From Aphidius gifuensis (lineage: Eukaryota; Arthropoda; Insecta; Hymenoptera; Braconidae), in contig NC_057791.1 in NCBI RefSeq assembly GCF_014905175.1, positions 20,250,537-20,314,536 of the forward strand: a stretch of 64,000 nucleotides of DNA, read 5' to 3'. The position numbers were made by a program, and so were the translations under genes. Positions 29,201 to 44,200 of the stretch are shown here, piece by piece. The notes under the pieces are model-generated. The model had not been told where the DNA came from. It was given only the letters and a program-made list of their open reading frames with translations, and did not search any database. The stretch's first letter is position 1; every line of letters begins with the position of its first letter.

Positions 29201-32200
29201 TTTTTTTTTTGTCTTGGCACATGATGTATGTCCTTGCCAAGGTAAGTAAATAAAGTCCTTTTAAATAATGACAAGATTTAAAATATAAAACAATAAAAAA
29301 AAAGGATGGGTCTCAAAATACCTTGGTATATCCACTTTAAACCTTTGAATGAGAGACTTTTTATTCTTGGCCAGTCATTCGTAAGACCGCACATCGCGGG
29401 TGGTCGCCTACGTGATAAAGAGTGACAGCCACGATTCACCCGTAAAATACGCAAGACTTGTTTCACCAAACTTGCAATCTAGCTTTGATTTTAAGATAGA
29501 AAAAAAAATAAAACTTTTAAACATATAATAACAAAATCAAGAGTCAAAGAGCTCGAGCTTTTTTTTTTATTAGTTTTGAATGTTTGTTCTTTTGGAGGTT
29601 AATAATAATTATTAAATTTTTTTTTGTTACAGCTTGTTGGTGGTGAATTTGACATGGAATTAAATTTTGTCATTCAAGATGCTCAAAATATTAGACACAT
29701 GTTGGAACTTCTTGATCACTGTCCGCCAAATCTTCAGGTAATAATTTTATTTTTATTTATTATATTATTTTTGTGAATAAAATTGTAGTATGTGATAGAT
29801 ATTTTTAAAAAGTTAAAACTCAATTTTGGGATGACTTGAAATTTTATACTTGAAAAGTTAAGGTAGAGACTTGTAAATTGAAAAAAAATACGCACAAAAG
29901 AGCTGGTGTAAAAGTTGAAAAGCGTATAAGACAGTATAACGTGGTAAAATTTAGTCACGTTTTATTCAACAATAGAAAAAAAAGAATATAAACGTGTTAA
30001 GAATTTGAATATATGTTTTATTCGTGATGCCATAATATTACATACATCACGTTCGACCTCGTTCATCCAACCATAACTATCGTGAATCTTTGCATTTCAG
30101 ATGTAGATGTATAAGTCAATGCAGAATCATTTTTTTATCTTTACATATATTTTCATTGATACATTTATTTTTTATGAATACTTGAATATTATTTTTTTTA
30201 TTTTTAAATTTTTTATTATATCTTTTTTCTTTTCTTTTTTTGTGCATTCAATTTTTAATTAAAAACACAAGTTAGTTAACAAATGTAACTTATAAAACAA
30301 TGTTATTTGAGTCGTAAAAAACATTCGAAAAAAAAAAACTGCTAAAACGAAAATTAAGAGCACCAGAAACGTCAGGTTTTCAAGAAAAAAAACGAGTTAC
30401 AATGGCTATTTTATTAGAGCGTAATTCACATTTTACCACGACAATACTATTTTCAGTAGAAAAAGTTTTATCTTCAGATTACAAAAATTTCACAATCATA
30501 CAATAGTATATAATTTTATTTTACATTTTTTTATGTTCTCAATCCACCGAAATTAAGTAGTTAAATAATTTTTTAATAAACCGTCTTTTATTAGTTGAGA
30601 TAAATATAAATACATATATATATTTTAATAGCTCACTTTGAATAAATTGCATGACTGAAAAATTTGTAATTGTGATAATAAGCGAGTAGAAAACTTGATG
30701 TTTGAGCTGACAGGTAAAGTTAAATTTAAAGCTTGAACTGGAAAATGGCCAGCAATGAAAATTCTGAAAAAGTGAATTGTTGGCAACGTTTACCTTTCGA
30801 GTGTACCTTGTCTCTTTTACTATTTTATTATCATCATTTTTTACTCTAAAAATGCCATTGTGGTTTTGTTAAAATTTATTTGATTAAAAAAAAAAAATAT
30901 ATTTTTCAATTTATAATAACATTTGTGTTTTTTTTTTCATAAATTTTTTATAACATTATTTTTTAATAATAATAGAAATTTTTAAAATGAAATTTTTAAG
31001 TAAGAAAATGAATTTTTTTTAAATACCTCATTTGAAGTGTTGAAATGGGTAAACAAAACGACCAAAAACAAACTTGTAAAATAAAAAAAAAAAATAATTC
31101 CAACGTCTGCATAAAGAAAGACCATCAGCAAAAGAGACAAGAACTTTTTTGCCAACATCACAGTATCGACTACTCCAAAGTCCTAACGAAAAATGAAATA
31201 AAAGTAAAAAAAAAAAAATACTAAATACTTTTCTTTTGCACGTCGTTTTCGTGAGACTTTTAAATTTTTTTTATATATTTATTTTTTTATTTGGATTTTC
31301 GACTTTTGCTGGAGACATGATGATATCCACTATATAAAAGTATGCCATGATAGAAGTTTTGTGTTGCTAACGGAAGCAAATAGAAATGCCGTATTGAATG
31401 AACCGGCAATGATGACTTTTATTTATTTATTTTTTATTTTTTTTTTTTGACATAAATGTATCTAAAAAAATATTGTAAAATGCAGCAGCTGGTACTTGAT
31501 GCTTTAAACCATTTTTTATTTGAAGTAAATATCATTAAAAAATAGAAAATAAACAAGACAAAATTGATATTGATATAAAATTCAAGTAAATTCAATTATT
31601 ACTTGATAATTTTTGACTTTGGAATTAAATTATTTTGGGGAAAATTGATGCTATAAAATAGTTGGAGATAATCAAGGAGTAGATCAGTTTCGACAATGTC
31701 CACTGATCTCTGACACTTTGAACACGGAATTGTTGATGTCGTTAAAGGAGTTTCAAACTTTGTTCTCTGTATTCAAGCGAAACACTGGGTTGATGTATAC
31801 AGCATTGAATGTCCATGTCACTAATGAAACTAATACCAACAACTATCCTCAAAACTTGATGAATTTAACATGCTCAATTGAGGTTTATTTGAAAAAAAAA
31901 TGAATAAAAATAAAGAAAATTAACGTATTTATAATTAATATTTAAAGTTAAATTAATTTATTCTACAATTTTATTTTTAATTTTAATTAATAAATTGTCA
32001 TTTCAAGATTATTGTCTCGATAAATCAATAACTTATTTAACGAGTTCAGTTGTCGACCAAACAAACAAGTGACAATTTAAAATTGCATTTAATAACATCA
32101 GCTCTTACTCAAAAAAATTGATTTTTCTATCTCGTTAGTGACCTAAATTTTATTTTTTCTATTTTCATTGTTTTAAAACCATCATTATAAAAATTGAAAA

Positions 32201-35200
32201 AAAAAAAAGAAAAAAGAACAAGTGGAATAAAATAAATAAAATCTGCGAATGAGATTTGTGAAAGGCCAAACGATTATATTAATATTCATATTTTATTTGT
32301 TTTTTTATTTTTTTCAATTTAATTTTTTGATATGAAAAATAATCCACTTGACATCTTCAATTATTAAATATAAATTTTTCATGACAATTATTTTGTGTTA
32401 ATTTCCCTGGAGAAATCACTTTTCATGATTTATAATCGGATTAAAATTGACAATATTATTATTAATAATAATAATAATAATAAATCATCATCATTATAAT
32501 AATAGCTTATAGAATATTAAATAGCCGGTGAACATTGCTCATTGTTGTCCCATTAAGCTTACCAAATTAATCATTAAAATTTCAAAAGGATAAGTGTAAA
32601 ATTTAGTCGTAATTTTGTCTAAAATATATGAACATCAGTTGACGTTTTATATCTTCATATTGTTCCATCAAAATATTAAACCAACGTGGTCGGATATAAA
32701 ATATTCTGTTTACAAAAAAAAAATATATTGCATAATATATATTTTAAAATTCAACAACACCAAAGTTAAATAAATAAACAATAATAGAGTATGAAATATC
32801 TACAAAGCAAGTTTATAATGCTTTATAGTTAATTTATCTATTTTTATTATTTATTTATTTAATTTTTAAACAGTTAAAATTGACAACAGATGGAATATTG
32901 TTTTCTATTATTTTCATTTTTCATTGTAAATTGACTACTATTTTCACAGATATCATAAAAACTTTGTATGAAAGTCAATAAAAATGTCAATAAAAATTAT
33001 TAACCTTTTTTTAAGTAACAATAAAGCATGACAAATTCAATCGTATTTTCAATTTTTCATATGAAAAATAATGTAATGTAAAAAAAAAAACTTGAATAAT
33101 ATATTTTTTTAAATTGATATTAAATTTTTTATTGATTTTAAAAAATTAATTTCGCTATTTGTAATTGTGATTAGAATATATTGGCTATATATATAGTTAC
33201 TTATCTTATAATAATTACAATCTTTACAGTCGACAATTTTCACTTTGATGATTACTCATAGTATTCAACTAAACGAACCACTATTTTCTCTCGAGTATCT
33301 GCCAGAGATATTAAATCCATTTCTCTCTAGCCAAGTATCTGCTAATGACAATTCACTTGAAATTTATAATAATAATTCTAAAGCGGCACTAGACGGATTA
33401 TATATTCAAATAAATGATAAAATACTACTACTATTATTATTAAAAATATTTTTAATAATAAATTTAAAAACAAATATTTGTTTTATAATTTTTATACATA
33501 AATATAGTGTTTTTTTTTTCCCTTCTCTTCTCGTATACCTAGTTGATGCTTGAAATATTAAAATTTAAATTTATATTGACGTAAATTGCGATGAAATTTA
33601 TTCATCGACAAAATAATATATGAATTTCGAGAAGAAAATAAATACATATTGTCACGCAAAATTTCATGCTGTGTTACGTCACTGCGTGAGTTGAATATAT
33701 TGATTTATCACAAACTGTTTCAATGTATTTTCTCCACTACTACATCTTGATGTAGGTACATATATATTTGAAGAGTTAGCTCTACTCGATAATCCCGTCT
33801 GTGCCACGATCAACACCCAATTGCACTTTACTCTCTGCTGAATTTAACAGTCATTCATTTTTTTTTTTTTTTTAAATTAAAGTACTTAATTTTGATGATT
33901 ATTATTTTTATTATTTTCAACAATAAATCTACCTTCATTTAGCTGCAAAAAAAATTTTAATTTTCGGGGATTTGATATTATTTAGTTTGCTGGAGAAATA
34001 AAAAATATATCCACAATTCTTTTTAGCAATTTTGTTAAAAAATGAGATTAAAATTTTAATCTCTGTTTAAATTTACGAGGCTTATTATATCTCAGTATTG
34101 TACTTGTTGTTATTATTATTATTATAATTATCATTGAAATTTAATTGTTATTGTTATGTGTGGATTTTGGCGAACATTTAGATTGGAATATTATCCAAAC
34201 TAATTCAATGGATGTGCTATTGAAAATTGTTATTGAGACATTATATAGTAATGATGAAAAATATTTTAATACTTTTTATTTGCACGGAGAAAATATTTTA
34301 TTATATATTTCATTTATTTTAGATTTTATTCTTTCATCGAAAAATTATCTGACTTGATCCACTTGTTATCTACGAGCTTTTGAAAAAGAAGGGAATCCAA
34401 TCATTATTCTTTCTTTACAAAGACAGCTGAACCGACCAGGTTGGACATTGGTATGCGCCCCTTGACTCTGACTAATGGCCACATTGCATACTTTTTTTTC
34501 TTCTTTTTATTCTTTTTATTATTTCGGTTTTTTACTTAATTTGACATTCAACATTTGACACTCTATATATATCGACAGAATAAATTTCTTTAAAATACTT
34601 TTGATCGTTCATTGACTAAATTAACAAACTAAGTAGAACAGGTATTTTTTTTTGTTTAAAAATAATCAGCTACTGAATGAAATCAAATAATTTATCAGTA
34701 AGAACTGAAATAAAAAATATATGATCGATTATTTGGCTACTTGAATTATCATCATGAAAAAAATTTATCAATTTATAAATTTAACAAGTAGAACAGCCGT
34801 ATAATTAGTCAGACAATTTTTTTTTTCCAAGTTTTTAATGATTTTAATTGGAAAAAAAAATTTATTTGCTATTAGAATTGTACTGAATTAATGATTCATT
34901 TATTGAAATTAATTTTGAGGTATTAATTATCAAATAAAAACCATTGCAAATAGATTTTTTTATTTTTAAAAATTCATCATATGTATGTTTCTTTAAATAG
35001 TAGATATGATATTTATTTTTAAAAGTTCAATGTACTTTTTACACTGATGACAATGAATATGATTATACAATGTTGCATAAAAAAGACTACTTGAGCTTCT
35101 CATGCCGTGAAAATATTAAAGCCTCTATGTCTAGCATGAAGTTTTTGATGGAAGACACTGTTGTGGTTTTAACAAGAACGTGGCTCAGAACAAACGATGT

Positions 35201-38200
35201 TAAAGTACACTTGATAATAACAATGAGACACAATAATTAGTCTCAAACAGTGTTTCTATTTGATCTTAATTAATAATATCAATCAAAATGATTTCTTTTC
35301 AACTCTTTGAATTAAATAAATATTTTATGAGAAATTTAATGTAAAATTATTTCCAAAAATAACAATGAGTCACAATAATTAGTCTCAAATGTTTCTATGT
35401 TCATCTTAAATAATTATATCAATAAAATAATTTTTTTTTTCTCAATATTATTTAATGAATGTTTTAATTAAAAATTATTCTTCATAATAAATTTAATATC
35501 TTGGTAAAATACTGTAACCATAGTGACATAAAAAATATTATACTCTCTTGTAAAATGGATGCGAAAAAATTCTTTAAATTTATTCTTCTTTTGTTAAAAA
35601 GAAAAAAAATATATTTTCATTTTATTCAAAATGTGAGTTTGAGATTTGAAAAAAAAAAAAAAAAAAATTCTATATCTTTTGACAGATGAATCAGATGCTT
35701 TTACTCAAAAGCATCGACATAAAAATTGTCATATCCATATTTATATATTTATGAATTGGATACACGTTTATGATATTGCAAAGTGATGACAATTGATAGC
35801 ATCATATTTACCATCATTTTATTTACATTTAAGAAGCGAAAACATTTCATTTGGATATACGGTTGATAAAAGGTGTAAATATATTGCGAAACGACTTCAA
35901 TATGCTAATGGGAATTTAGTTTTCATGTATCTTGATATGCGGATCATATTTAATTTTAATTAAGTCGATATTTTTTCAAACTCAACTGTATACATTTTAA
36001 AAAAATTATTAATTTTATTATACTTTTTTATTTTTAATTTTATTTATTTATTTTAATTTATTTATTTAACAAAATTATTTAACGCAAAGCTGGAAAATTA
36101 TGAAAATTCGTGAATATATAAAGCTAAACTTAATTATTTGTCGTCTGACATATTTCTTATATTATTTAAACATATATATGTTATCATTTAAACTACCGAT
36201 TCTCTACTTCACTGAATATTTGTTCATTCACACCACTTCGTCTCACCAGTTTGCAAATCCATCCTACTGTAAAATTATTCTCCTTGCACTTTAAAACTCA
36301 ACTTTAAAAATACATATCTTTTCATAACCTATTCTAAATAATTTTTTTAAAGATATCTTTTATTTTTTAATTTTTTTTCAACTCTCTAGAGATGGAAACT
36401 GCACTATTTCTTTTATCCCAATGAAAATATCTGTGTTCACTTCAGAGACATATACTCTAATTCTTTTTTTTTTTTTTGTCGTTTTTCCCCTGGGAGGCAT
36501 AGAATAAATTTTTTCTCGTAATTTTTTTCACGTATATATCAAATCAGATAATCAAGAATATATTATTCTTTTTAAAAATAATAAAATAACGTCACAATAT
36601 ATAATACAGTCATTAATATATTATTATTATTTGTTTTTTTTTTTTTTAAATTAAGTTGAGAAAAGCTTTTTTGAATTGTTAAATAACATTATAAAAACTT
36701 CGTGTATTTAATTTTTTTACAGATACTTTTAAAAGTAGAATAATTTATTTCAGGTATATTCAAGTTTTCCTAGAACATGCTTGTTCATCCCCAGGGCTTC
36801 AACTGAAAAAACCCTGAAACTACCTAGTTTTAACTTTTTTTTTCTTTTGAGTCATTCAATTTTTTGTGTTGTATACTTTTTTTTTTCTATGTAAAATTTT
36901 TTACTGCTAAGTGAAAAGTTCTCATGACTATTTCATAGAATCGTGTTCATCTGATTTACCAAGAATTTTATATTTTCAATTATTATTTTATTAAATGAAT
37001 ATATACAATGAAACTGAAGTAATATTACATTTTTTATGTCAATTTTTATTTAAAACTTTTAGCTATTATTAATGTACTTGAAAATGTGAAAATATATAAA
37101 CGTTAAAATGAAAAAATACGAGAATGTGTATACGTATGCTACGTGAATCGAATTGAAGGTTGAAGTTTAATCTTACATTTGGCTTACTTTTGTAAATCCC
37201 GGTTAAAATTATGTGTATAAAATATATATATAACAGGATATCGTTGAAGCTTTGACGATGATATATAAATGTATATTTAACCGAAAGATTTTCATTGCTT
37301 CAAATAGATTTAAAAAATAAAAAAAAAATATTAGATAAAACTTTGTAACATGAAAATACACTTTTTCCAATTTATTTCTTTTTAAATTATATTTTTAAGC
37401 TTTTTTAAATTGACAGCTACATATGGAATTTTTTACATGTGCTACGCAAAGTGATAAATTTTTTATTTTAACATTTTAAATCCAGGCTTAATGAATTACA
37501 AATATAAAATTTAAAATCCCTTCATTTCACGTGAATTGAAAATTAATATTTTGCATAATTTTTCTCTCTTGGTAGTAATTTTATTTTATGGATTTTTTTT
37601 TTTTTTTTTTTTTATTTCAATGGCATTGACACGTCACATGGTTCAGTATCAGTTGATTAACATCTGGACACTCGGTTCAGGCTAAATTTCAATTGCAAAT
37701 ACATTCAATATTCAAAAATCATATGATATATTTTTTTTTAATTTTTTATCGTTGCTGAAAAATATTTATCTGTATTATTTTATTCTTGAAATAATTTTAA
37801 TATTTTATTTCGAGATATTGGGTGGGTAATTTTGAATAAATTTAAATATTTTCTATGGAAATTTCGGTAATATTTTGGGAACAATATTGTCACTCTTTAT
37901 ATAGAGATAATTTTGAATATATATATATTTTTTTTTATTTAAATAATTGTACAAAGAATTAAAGAAGAAGCAATCAAGAAAAATTTATAAATTCAAAGCT
38001 GGTTAAGCGAGACTTAAGCGTTCTCGTGATGCTGTTATCAGGTTGGCTTCGTACGAGCACGTAATCAGTGAACCTCTAGAATTCCAAACGTAATTTCGGA
38101 TTTTTTTATTTTTGTCTCCTTTGCATTATCCATTATTCTTCTATACTTTTTAAATCCCCATCATTTTTTTTATCACAAAAGAAAATATATCCACTCATTC

Positions 38201-41200
38201 AAAACTAATTTTTAAAATTAAAAATCAAAAAAATACATGCATTTAATTACAATTTTTTTTTTTTTATACTAACGAATTTTTATTATTAATTTTTTTCTTT
38301 TTTCATTCTAAAATTTTGTATAGAATCAATTTATAATGCTCTATTTTTCAAACATCAATCTCGATGTTGCTATTCGAGTTTATTGGATTATTGGAATTTT
38401 CTGAACCAGAAGACAAACACAAATTCATTCAAAATATTATTCTCGATGTCCAATCAGAATTTTTTTTTAAAATTTCATTTCAATATAAAAAAAAACTATT
38501 TTTTTTTACGAAAATATAATTTGTGTAAATATTATTTCAGTTGTATTTATTGAATTGAAATAAAAATGGGTCTAGATGAAAATTATATATTAATTTTTTC
38601 TATGAATTCTTAATTTTTTTATCCCTCAAATATTGACGAATCGTGCTAATAAATAATTACTGTCAGGTCAGAATGAATAAACCAAGAAAAAAAGACATAA
38701 AACTTTTATTTGTTGGAAAAGCAACAAAGTGCTTTGTAAATTATTCAAAAACTTTCAATATACTTTCATAAAAATTAATCAGAGAATATTCTTAAAAATT
38801 CATTTGTTTATGATGAAACAAAGTTTTTGTTGAGTACAAATGGTTTTAATTATAGCGATAATGTTATTTCTAGTTTGACTATTTTTTTTTTATATAAATG
38901 AGAATGAACAACTTTTCTCCTTCAAATTCACAGTAATTATCTTTATCATTTCACTTTTTTTATTTTTCAAAGTTCTATTGTTCCTATCCGAGTCATTAGC
39001 GGTTAGCAAAATTCCATTTGTGGATTACATTACCGGTTCAAGCATTTTCATGTATATACCATCTCAATTCTCAAACATTAGGCCAGACTAAAGTGTTTTA
39101 ATTATGTTAATTCGGTGTTTGTAGCAATAGACAGCTGAATAAAACCAAGAAATTCTCTACATTTAGTGACTTAATAACATTTACCAATGAACTTAATCTT
39201 CAAATTGTTAAATTCATTTTACATTCTAACCATTTTATTACGTATTATATACAACAACATATATACCTATATTTATCTATTTTTATAAAAAGAAAATCAT
39301 CTATTGAATTTTTAAAATAATAAATTATTCTTTGTATAAAAATATGAGAAAATAAATTGAAAATATATTGCAGTGTGATTCTGTATTGGGTTTTATGTAA
39401 ATTTTTTATATATTTTTTTTATTCCACGATATTGCAAAGAAACCCCACAATCAAATTGAGTGCTGAATATTTTTTCTCAAATATACAATCATATGGAAAT
39501 TCAATTTTTTTTATAGACCACTATTATTTTTATATTTTTCACTGCTATGCAAAAATTATTTTAAATATCTTTTTCATATACATATACATGAAAATAAAAA
39601 TAAATAAACAAATATATGTATCAAAGAAAAAATAAATAGAATCAATATAAAAGTTATTTATTTATTTTTTTGTTATATAATAAAATTAAAAAAAGGAGAG
39701 ACGAAAATTGAAATGTATTATTTGTCGTGTTGCAATTGGAGACAAATTGTTATACGTGTCATTGATTAAATAGGTTGATAACCAATAGCGGTTACAATAT
39801 CGTCATCAGATATTGATTTTGATATTGTATATTAGATGTGTTGGAACTCGATTTATTGGAAAGGAGCAGGAAATGAGAAAGTTTGTGTATACATATATAT
39901 TACTATCATTATATCATCATCAACATCATCATCTTCATCATGATATAAATTTTGATACCTGATGATACTGCGTGATAGAAGCACAACTGCGTATGATAGC
40001 CTTCCACTCGATTGCATCTCGAACTTGCCTCCTCAAGGCAATATTCTAAAATGCTCTTCTCACTTTCATATTATATATAACGACATTCGACAACCAAGAT
40101 TTTCGACCAACTTTGATTGGTTACCATGGCAGTGCAATAATTTACAATTTAACTTTGACAATATTCATTCAACTTGTTATTTTTATTTCAACAAACAAAA
40201 CTTAAAATTAAAATTTATTTATTCTGTTGAAATTGATTTTATTTTAATTATTTTTTGCAACAAAATACACAGGTAGAAAAATTAATTTTTTCTTATTTAT
40301 TATTATTTATAAAAATTTGAAAAAACTTTTTATATTTGATTATTAAAACATCAAAATAAATTCTGAAAGCTTTGTTGATGTAAGGTTTATTTGAATTAAG
40401 TGAATTGGGGAAAAAATATATATAAAAAAAACAGGAGACGAGTTGGTAAAGTTTGTTTTTTATTTGTTATTTTTTCTTCTCGTGTTCTTCAATATTTAAT
40501 TTACTTTTTAAATTTACATGTTTTTATTTGAAATATTGGATTTTATGTAATTTTGAAATTTGTCGTTTTAATAAATATTGTAACAGTAGGTGGATATAAA
40601 ATAAAAATATTAAAAACTTTTTCTATCAGTGGGATAAAGAAAAAAGAAAAAAAAAACTCGTTTCTTTCAATATAAATGTATGTATGCAAATATATAACAG
40701 TGTTATTACGTATTTTTGCTGTCAAAAAAAAAGATGAATTAATGCATAAGAAATATTTACAATAAAAAGTCTCCCTATTTTTTTTGTAGGATTATATTTT
40801 AATAGGGGCGAAATAAAAAAATGTGTTAACAGATGTAAACATGAAGAAATTTATTTATAAAAATCAATTATAAGCCCAGCGAAAAAAAAAAGAAAATGTA
40901 TAGCTTTGACAGTCAAAATGATTGAAGAGCTTATCTTGAAAAATAAAACTTGTATAGACAAGAGAAATCGAAAAATAAAAATGTTTATATGAGTTATTGA
41001 CAGAGTGAATATAAAAGCTAAATGACATGACAATTTAAGATGATTGATAATATTTTCCGTCCAGAATAATTTACAAAAATTAATTATAAAATATATTATG
41101 AATTTTTGTACAATAACAATAATGACAACTTCAAAAGAAAAAAAAATTTCATAGACAGCTTTTATTTTCCCTTCATCCAATTAACTGTTCAATCAAATTT

Positions 41201-44200
41201 TGAATCGTCTCATCAACTCGAAAGCTTCAACTTAAAATCCCCATGAAATTTTGTATAAAAATAAAAAATAAAAAAAAATTAGCAAAGCACTTTGGGAAGT
41301 CAATTCGATTCACGTGGTTAGTTGGAAAATTATTTGGTTTAAAGTCGAATCCAATCTCAGCAAGAAGAGTGGTGAATGCTTGAAAATTCTATACCAAAGT
41401 TTTCAATTTAAACAATATATTCAAATCTAAATCCAGCTATTCAACATGTATCACAGAAAATCTTTGAAACTCATCTCGAGGCTCCAATAAAAATTCAATA
41501 AAAATAAATTTGTTTCTTCTCTTTTATTTTATAAATAATATTCAAATGATAATTTGAAAACCCCATCGTTAGTGTGTTTAAAATTTTGAAATTTAAAGTT
41601 TTGTTATTATTTAATAATCTCCAACAAAAACAAACAAACTTATCTGCACAAAACTAAAACAGCTGATAATGCATATTAAGCAAACTCTCTATCTACATAG
41701 TTGAATAATTTTTTAATTTTTAAATCCTTTATTCAAAAGATAAATAAAAATATTATAATTATTTAAGAAAAACGTAATTTTAATTTAATAATTTAAATAT
41801 TATAAAAAAAATTAATTAAACAATAAATATAAATTTTCAATCTGTCGCATTGTTGAGTCGATGGCTTTTAAATATTCAGAAATTCAGCATTGTGGTTATC
41901 CCATTGAATGTAATCCAAGATGTCGAAAGCAGAACAAAATTCCATTTACTGCTTTTGCCTGATTTTGACTGTACATTAATCAAGAATTCTTACTGATTGA
42001 TGGAATAAAAGAGAAAGAAAAAATATTTATAGATTATCTGGCTTTGTCATTATGTACGAAAAGTTTATTATTATTTTTACTAATAAGAGATTAAAGTTTT
42101 ATTGAAATTGATTATAAAATTCATATTCACAGTGTTATTAATATGAAACTCATGAAATTCTGGAATTTCAAGAATGAAATTCACATTGTTGTTCAATGCT
42201 CTATGTTCATTTGTAGTATTTCGTGAATGACTTGAATATATCTATATGTATTCTCAGATATTATATTGATTTTATTTTTTTCATACTCAATTTAGTCTCT
42301 GCTATGTACTTTATATATAAATTTAATATATTTATATCTATACAACATTTCTTCGATAAATTCGAAATTATAATTTTTTTTTTTTAATATATTGAATAAA
42401 TTTGAGACGTTTAAAATTTATCGATTCAATCAAACTACAATATTATTCACATCGTTTAATATGGAATGATCATTTTCATCTTGGAAATTTAATTTGATCA
42501 TTTACTTGGCGTATGTTTTATAATTGATAAATTAATTTAATATATTTCAACAATGGTTTTTTTTATTGTTAATGTTATTTATTTAGAAGATATTTTTGTT
42601 GAAAGTTAATGACACCTATCACGTGAATCACTAATTAAATTTACGACAGACTAAAGTGAAAATAGTCAAGTCAGTTTAATGAAATTACCACGAACTGTCT
42701 CGTTTCTATCGAGCAGATGCATGATTAAATTTAATATCGATTTAATTTTCTATTGAATAAAATAAAAAAAAAAATTATTTTATTATTGTTATTAATACTT
42801 TTTATTTATTTTGAATAAATATTATTGGCTGATTTTAATTGTCTAAAAAAAATTCATATAAAATAAATAAAATTATTGGAAATAAATTTAAATGCTTGAG
42901 TAGATAATGTAAAAATGAATAAATAAAAAATCTATTTCATCTTGCAATAAACATGATTTTTTCAAAGTAATATGAAAAGCTTCTTGGATGAAAATAAAGT
43001 TTAAAAAAGTGTCGACAAAGAAATAATCTTAAAAGTATAAAATATTAAAAATAAATTGTTAAAATATTTAAGTAGAAAATCCTTTGATATGTCAGACATG
43101 CTTTTAAATTTTAAATATATATTTCACCATATCATTGATATATTTACATTTATTGAAAGCTCAATGTATCTACAGTTGAAAAATTACAAAAAAAAAAAAA
43201 TATATTCGATAAAATGAAAATTTCTTTACGACTTTTCTTATCGATTAAAAAAAAAATAATAAATAAAGAAATACGATATTTTTATTCCCCACTAAGCCAT
43301 CATAAAATATTTTTAAATCTTACACTTGAATAAATAAAAATTTCTTTTTCAAAGATATTTATTTATTTACACTTGAAGAAAAAAATAAAAAATCCAGATA
43401 AATTTAATTCTTGTTGATTTTAAAAAATAAATAAATCAAGTATAAAATTTATAAAAATAAATAAATAAATAAGTATTACATAAAATGCCTTGGTAACTTG
43501 ATATTTTGACTTGATATTTCCATTAAAACATTATTAAAATTATGAAAAAAAAAATAATAAATATTTAATGTAGCGAGAAATTAAAAAAATAGTCTGTTAA
43601 TATTTTTTATATCAAACTGTCGCCAACATATAATTTCATATTTGTTAGAGTCTTAAATTCAATGATAATTAAATTTCTCTGTTATATTTTTTTTTTCTAT
43701 TTAAATAGCTATATTTGCCGAGCATTTCACATATCCAGTGTTGTTAATACTTTTTTTTTATTTTTATGATTTTTTTATTAAAGTGCTTTAAATGACTGTC
43801 ATGAAAAAAAAGCTCTATTTCGAGGGTCGATAAAAATCATTTTTAGGTCAAGTTACGAGTAGAAAAATGTCGTTAACTACAAAGAACTATTATTGTTATT
43901 TTTTTTTTCCAAACTCAATAGATTGTTTTTTTTCTTTTTGAAGCAATTTCGGTTAAAAGCTTTTGAGTATACCATTCAAATCGGAAATAGAGAAAGAAAT
44001 ATGTGATGCAATTTTGTTTGATCAGATTTTAAGTTAATAGACAACATGTATTCTATCAAAGGGACTAATAAATTTTTTTTTTTTATTCTTATGAATCTAT
44101 CAGCTATTTATAAACGATTGTACAATATTAAATAAAGGTAATTTAATACTATTTAAATGATATTAAAATATATTTATTGAATATTTAAACAAGAACACTT

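Larger units (their letters stand above)
5288..29632 (+). other. Intron 1 (24.3 kb)
   Basis: Begins GTAAGA and ends TTGTTACAG. Mostly AT-rich filler with poly-T tracts and A/T triplet runs. Isolated G/C-elevated islands stand out at roughly 9660-9780, 16240-16430, 17100-17400, 20750-21010, 24400-24590, 27080-27200, 28270-28560 and 29300-29480. I see no convincing nested gene, tRNA or intact transposon. Large first introns in neuronal genes often hold enhancers and alternative promoters; whether these islands do is inference. Confidence 0.85.

Noticed and set aside
34145..34357. 70-codon open frame in intron 2
   Set aside because: Composition is mostly A/T-driven (Ile, Leu, Asn, Tyr, Phe), starts at a non-ATG codon, and has no splice sites or recognisable motif.
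38009..38020. 12-mer GAGACTTAAGCG that recurs at 63836-63847
   Set aside because: Two exact copies 26 kb apart in G/C-elevated islands are suggestive, but flanks do not match, so chance or a short common motif cannot be excluded.
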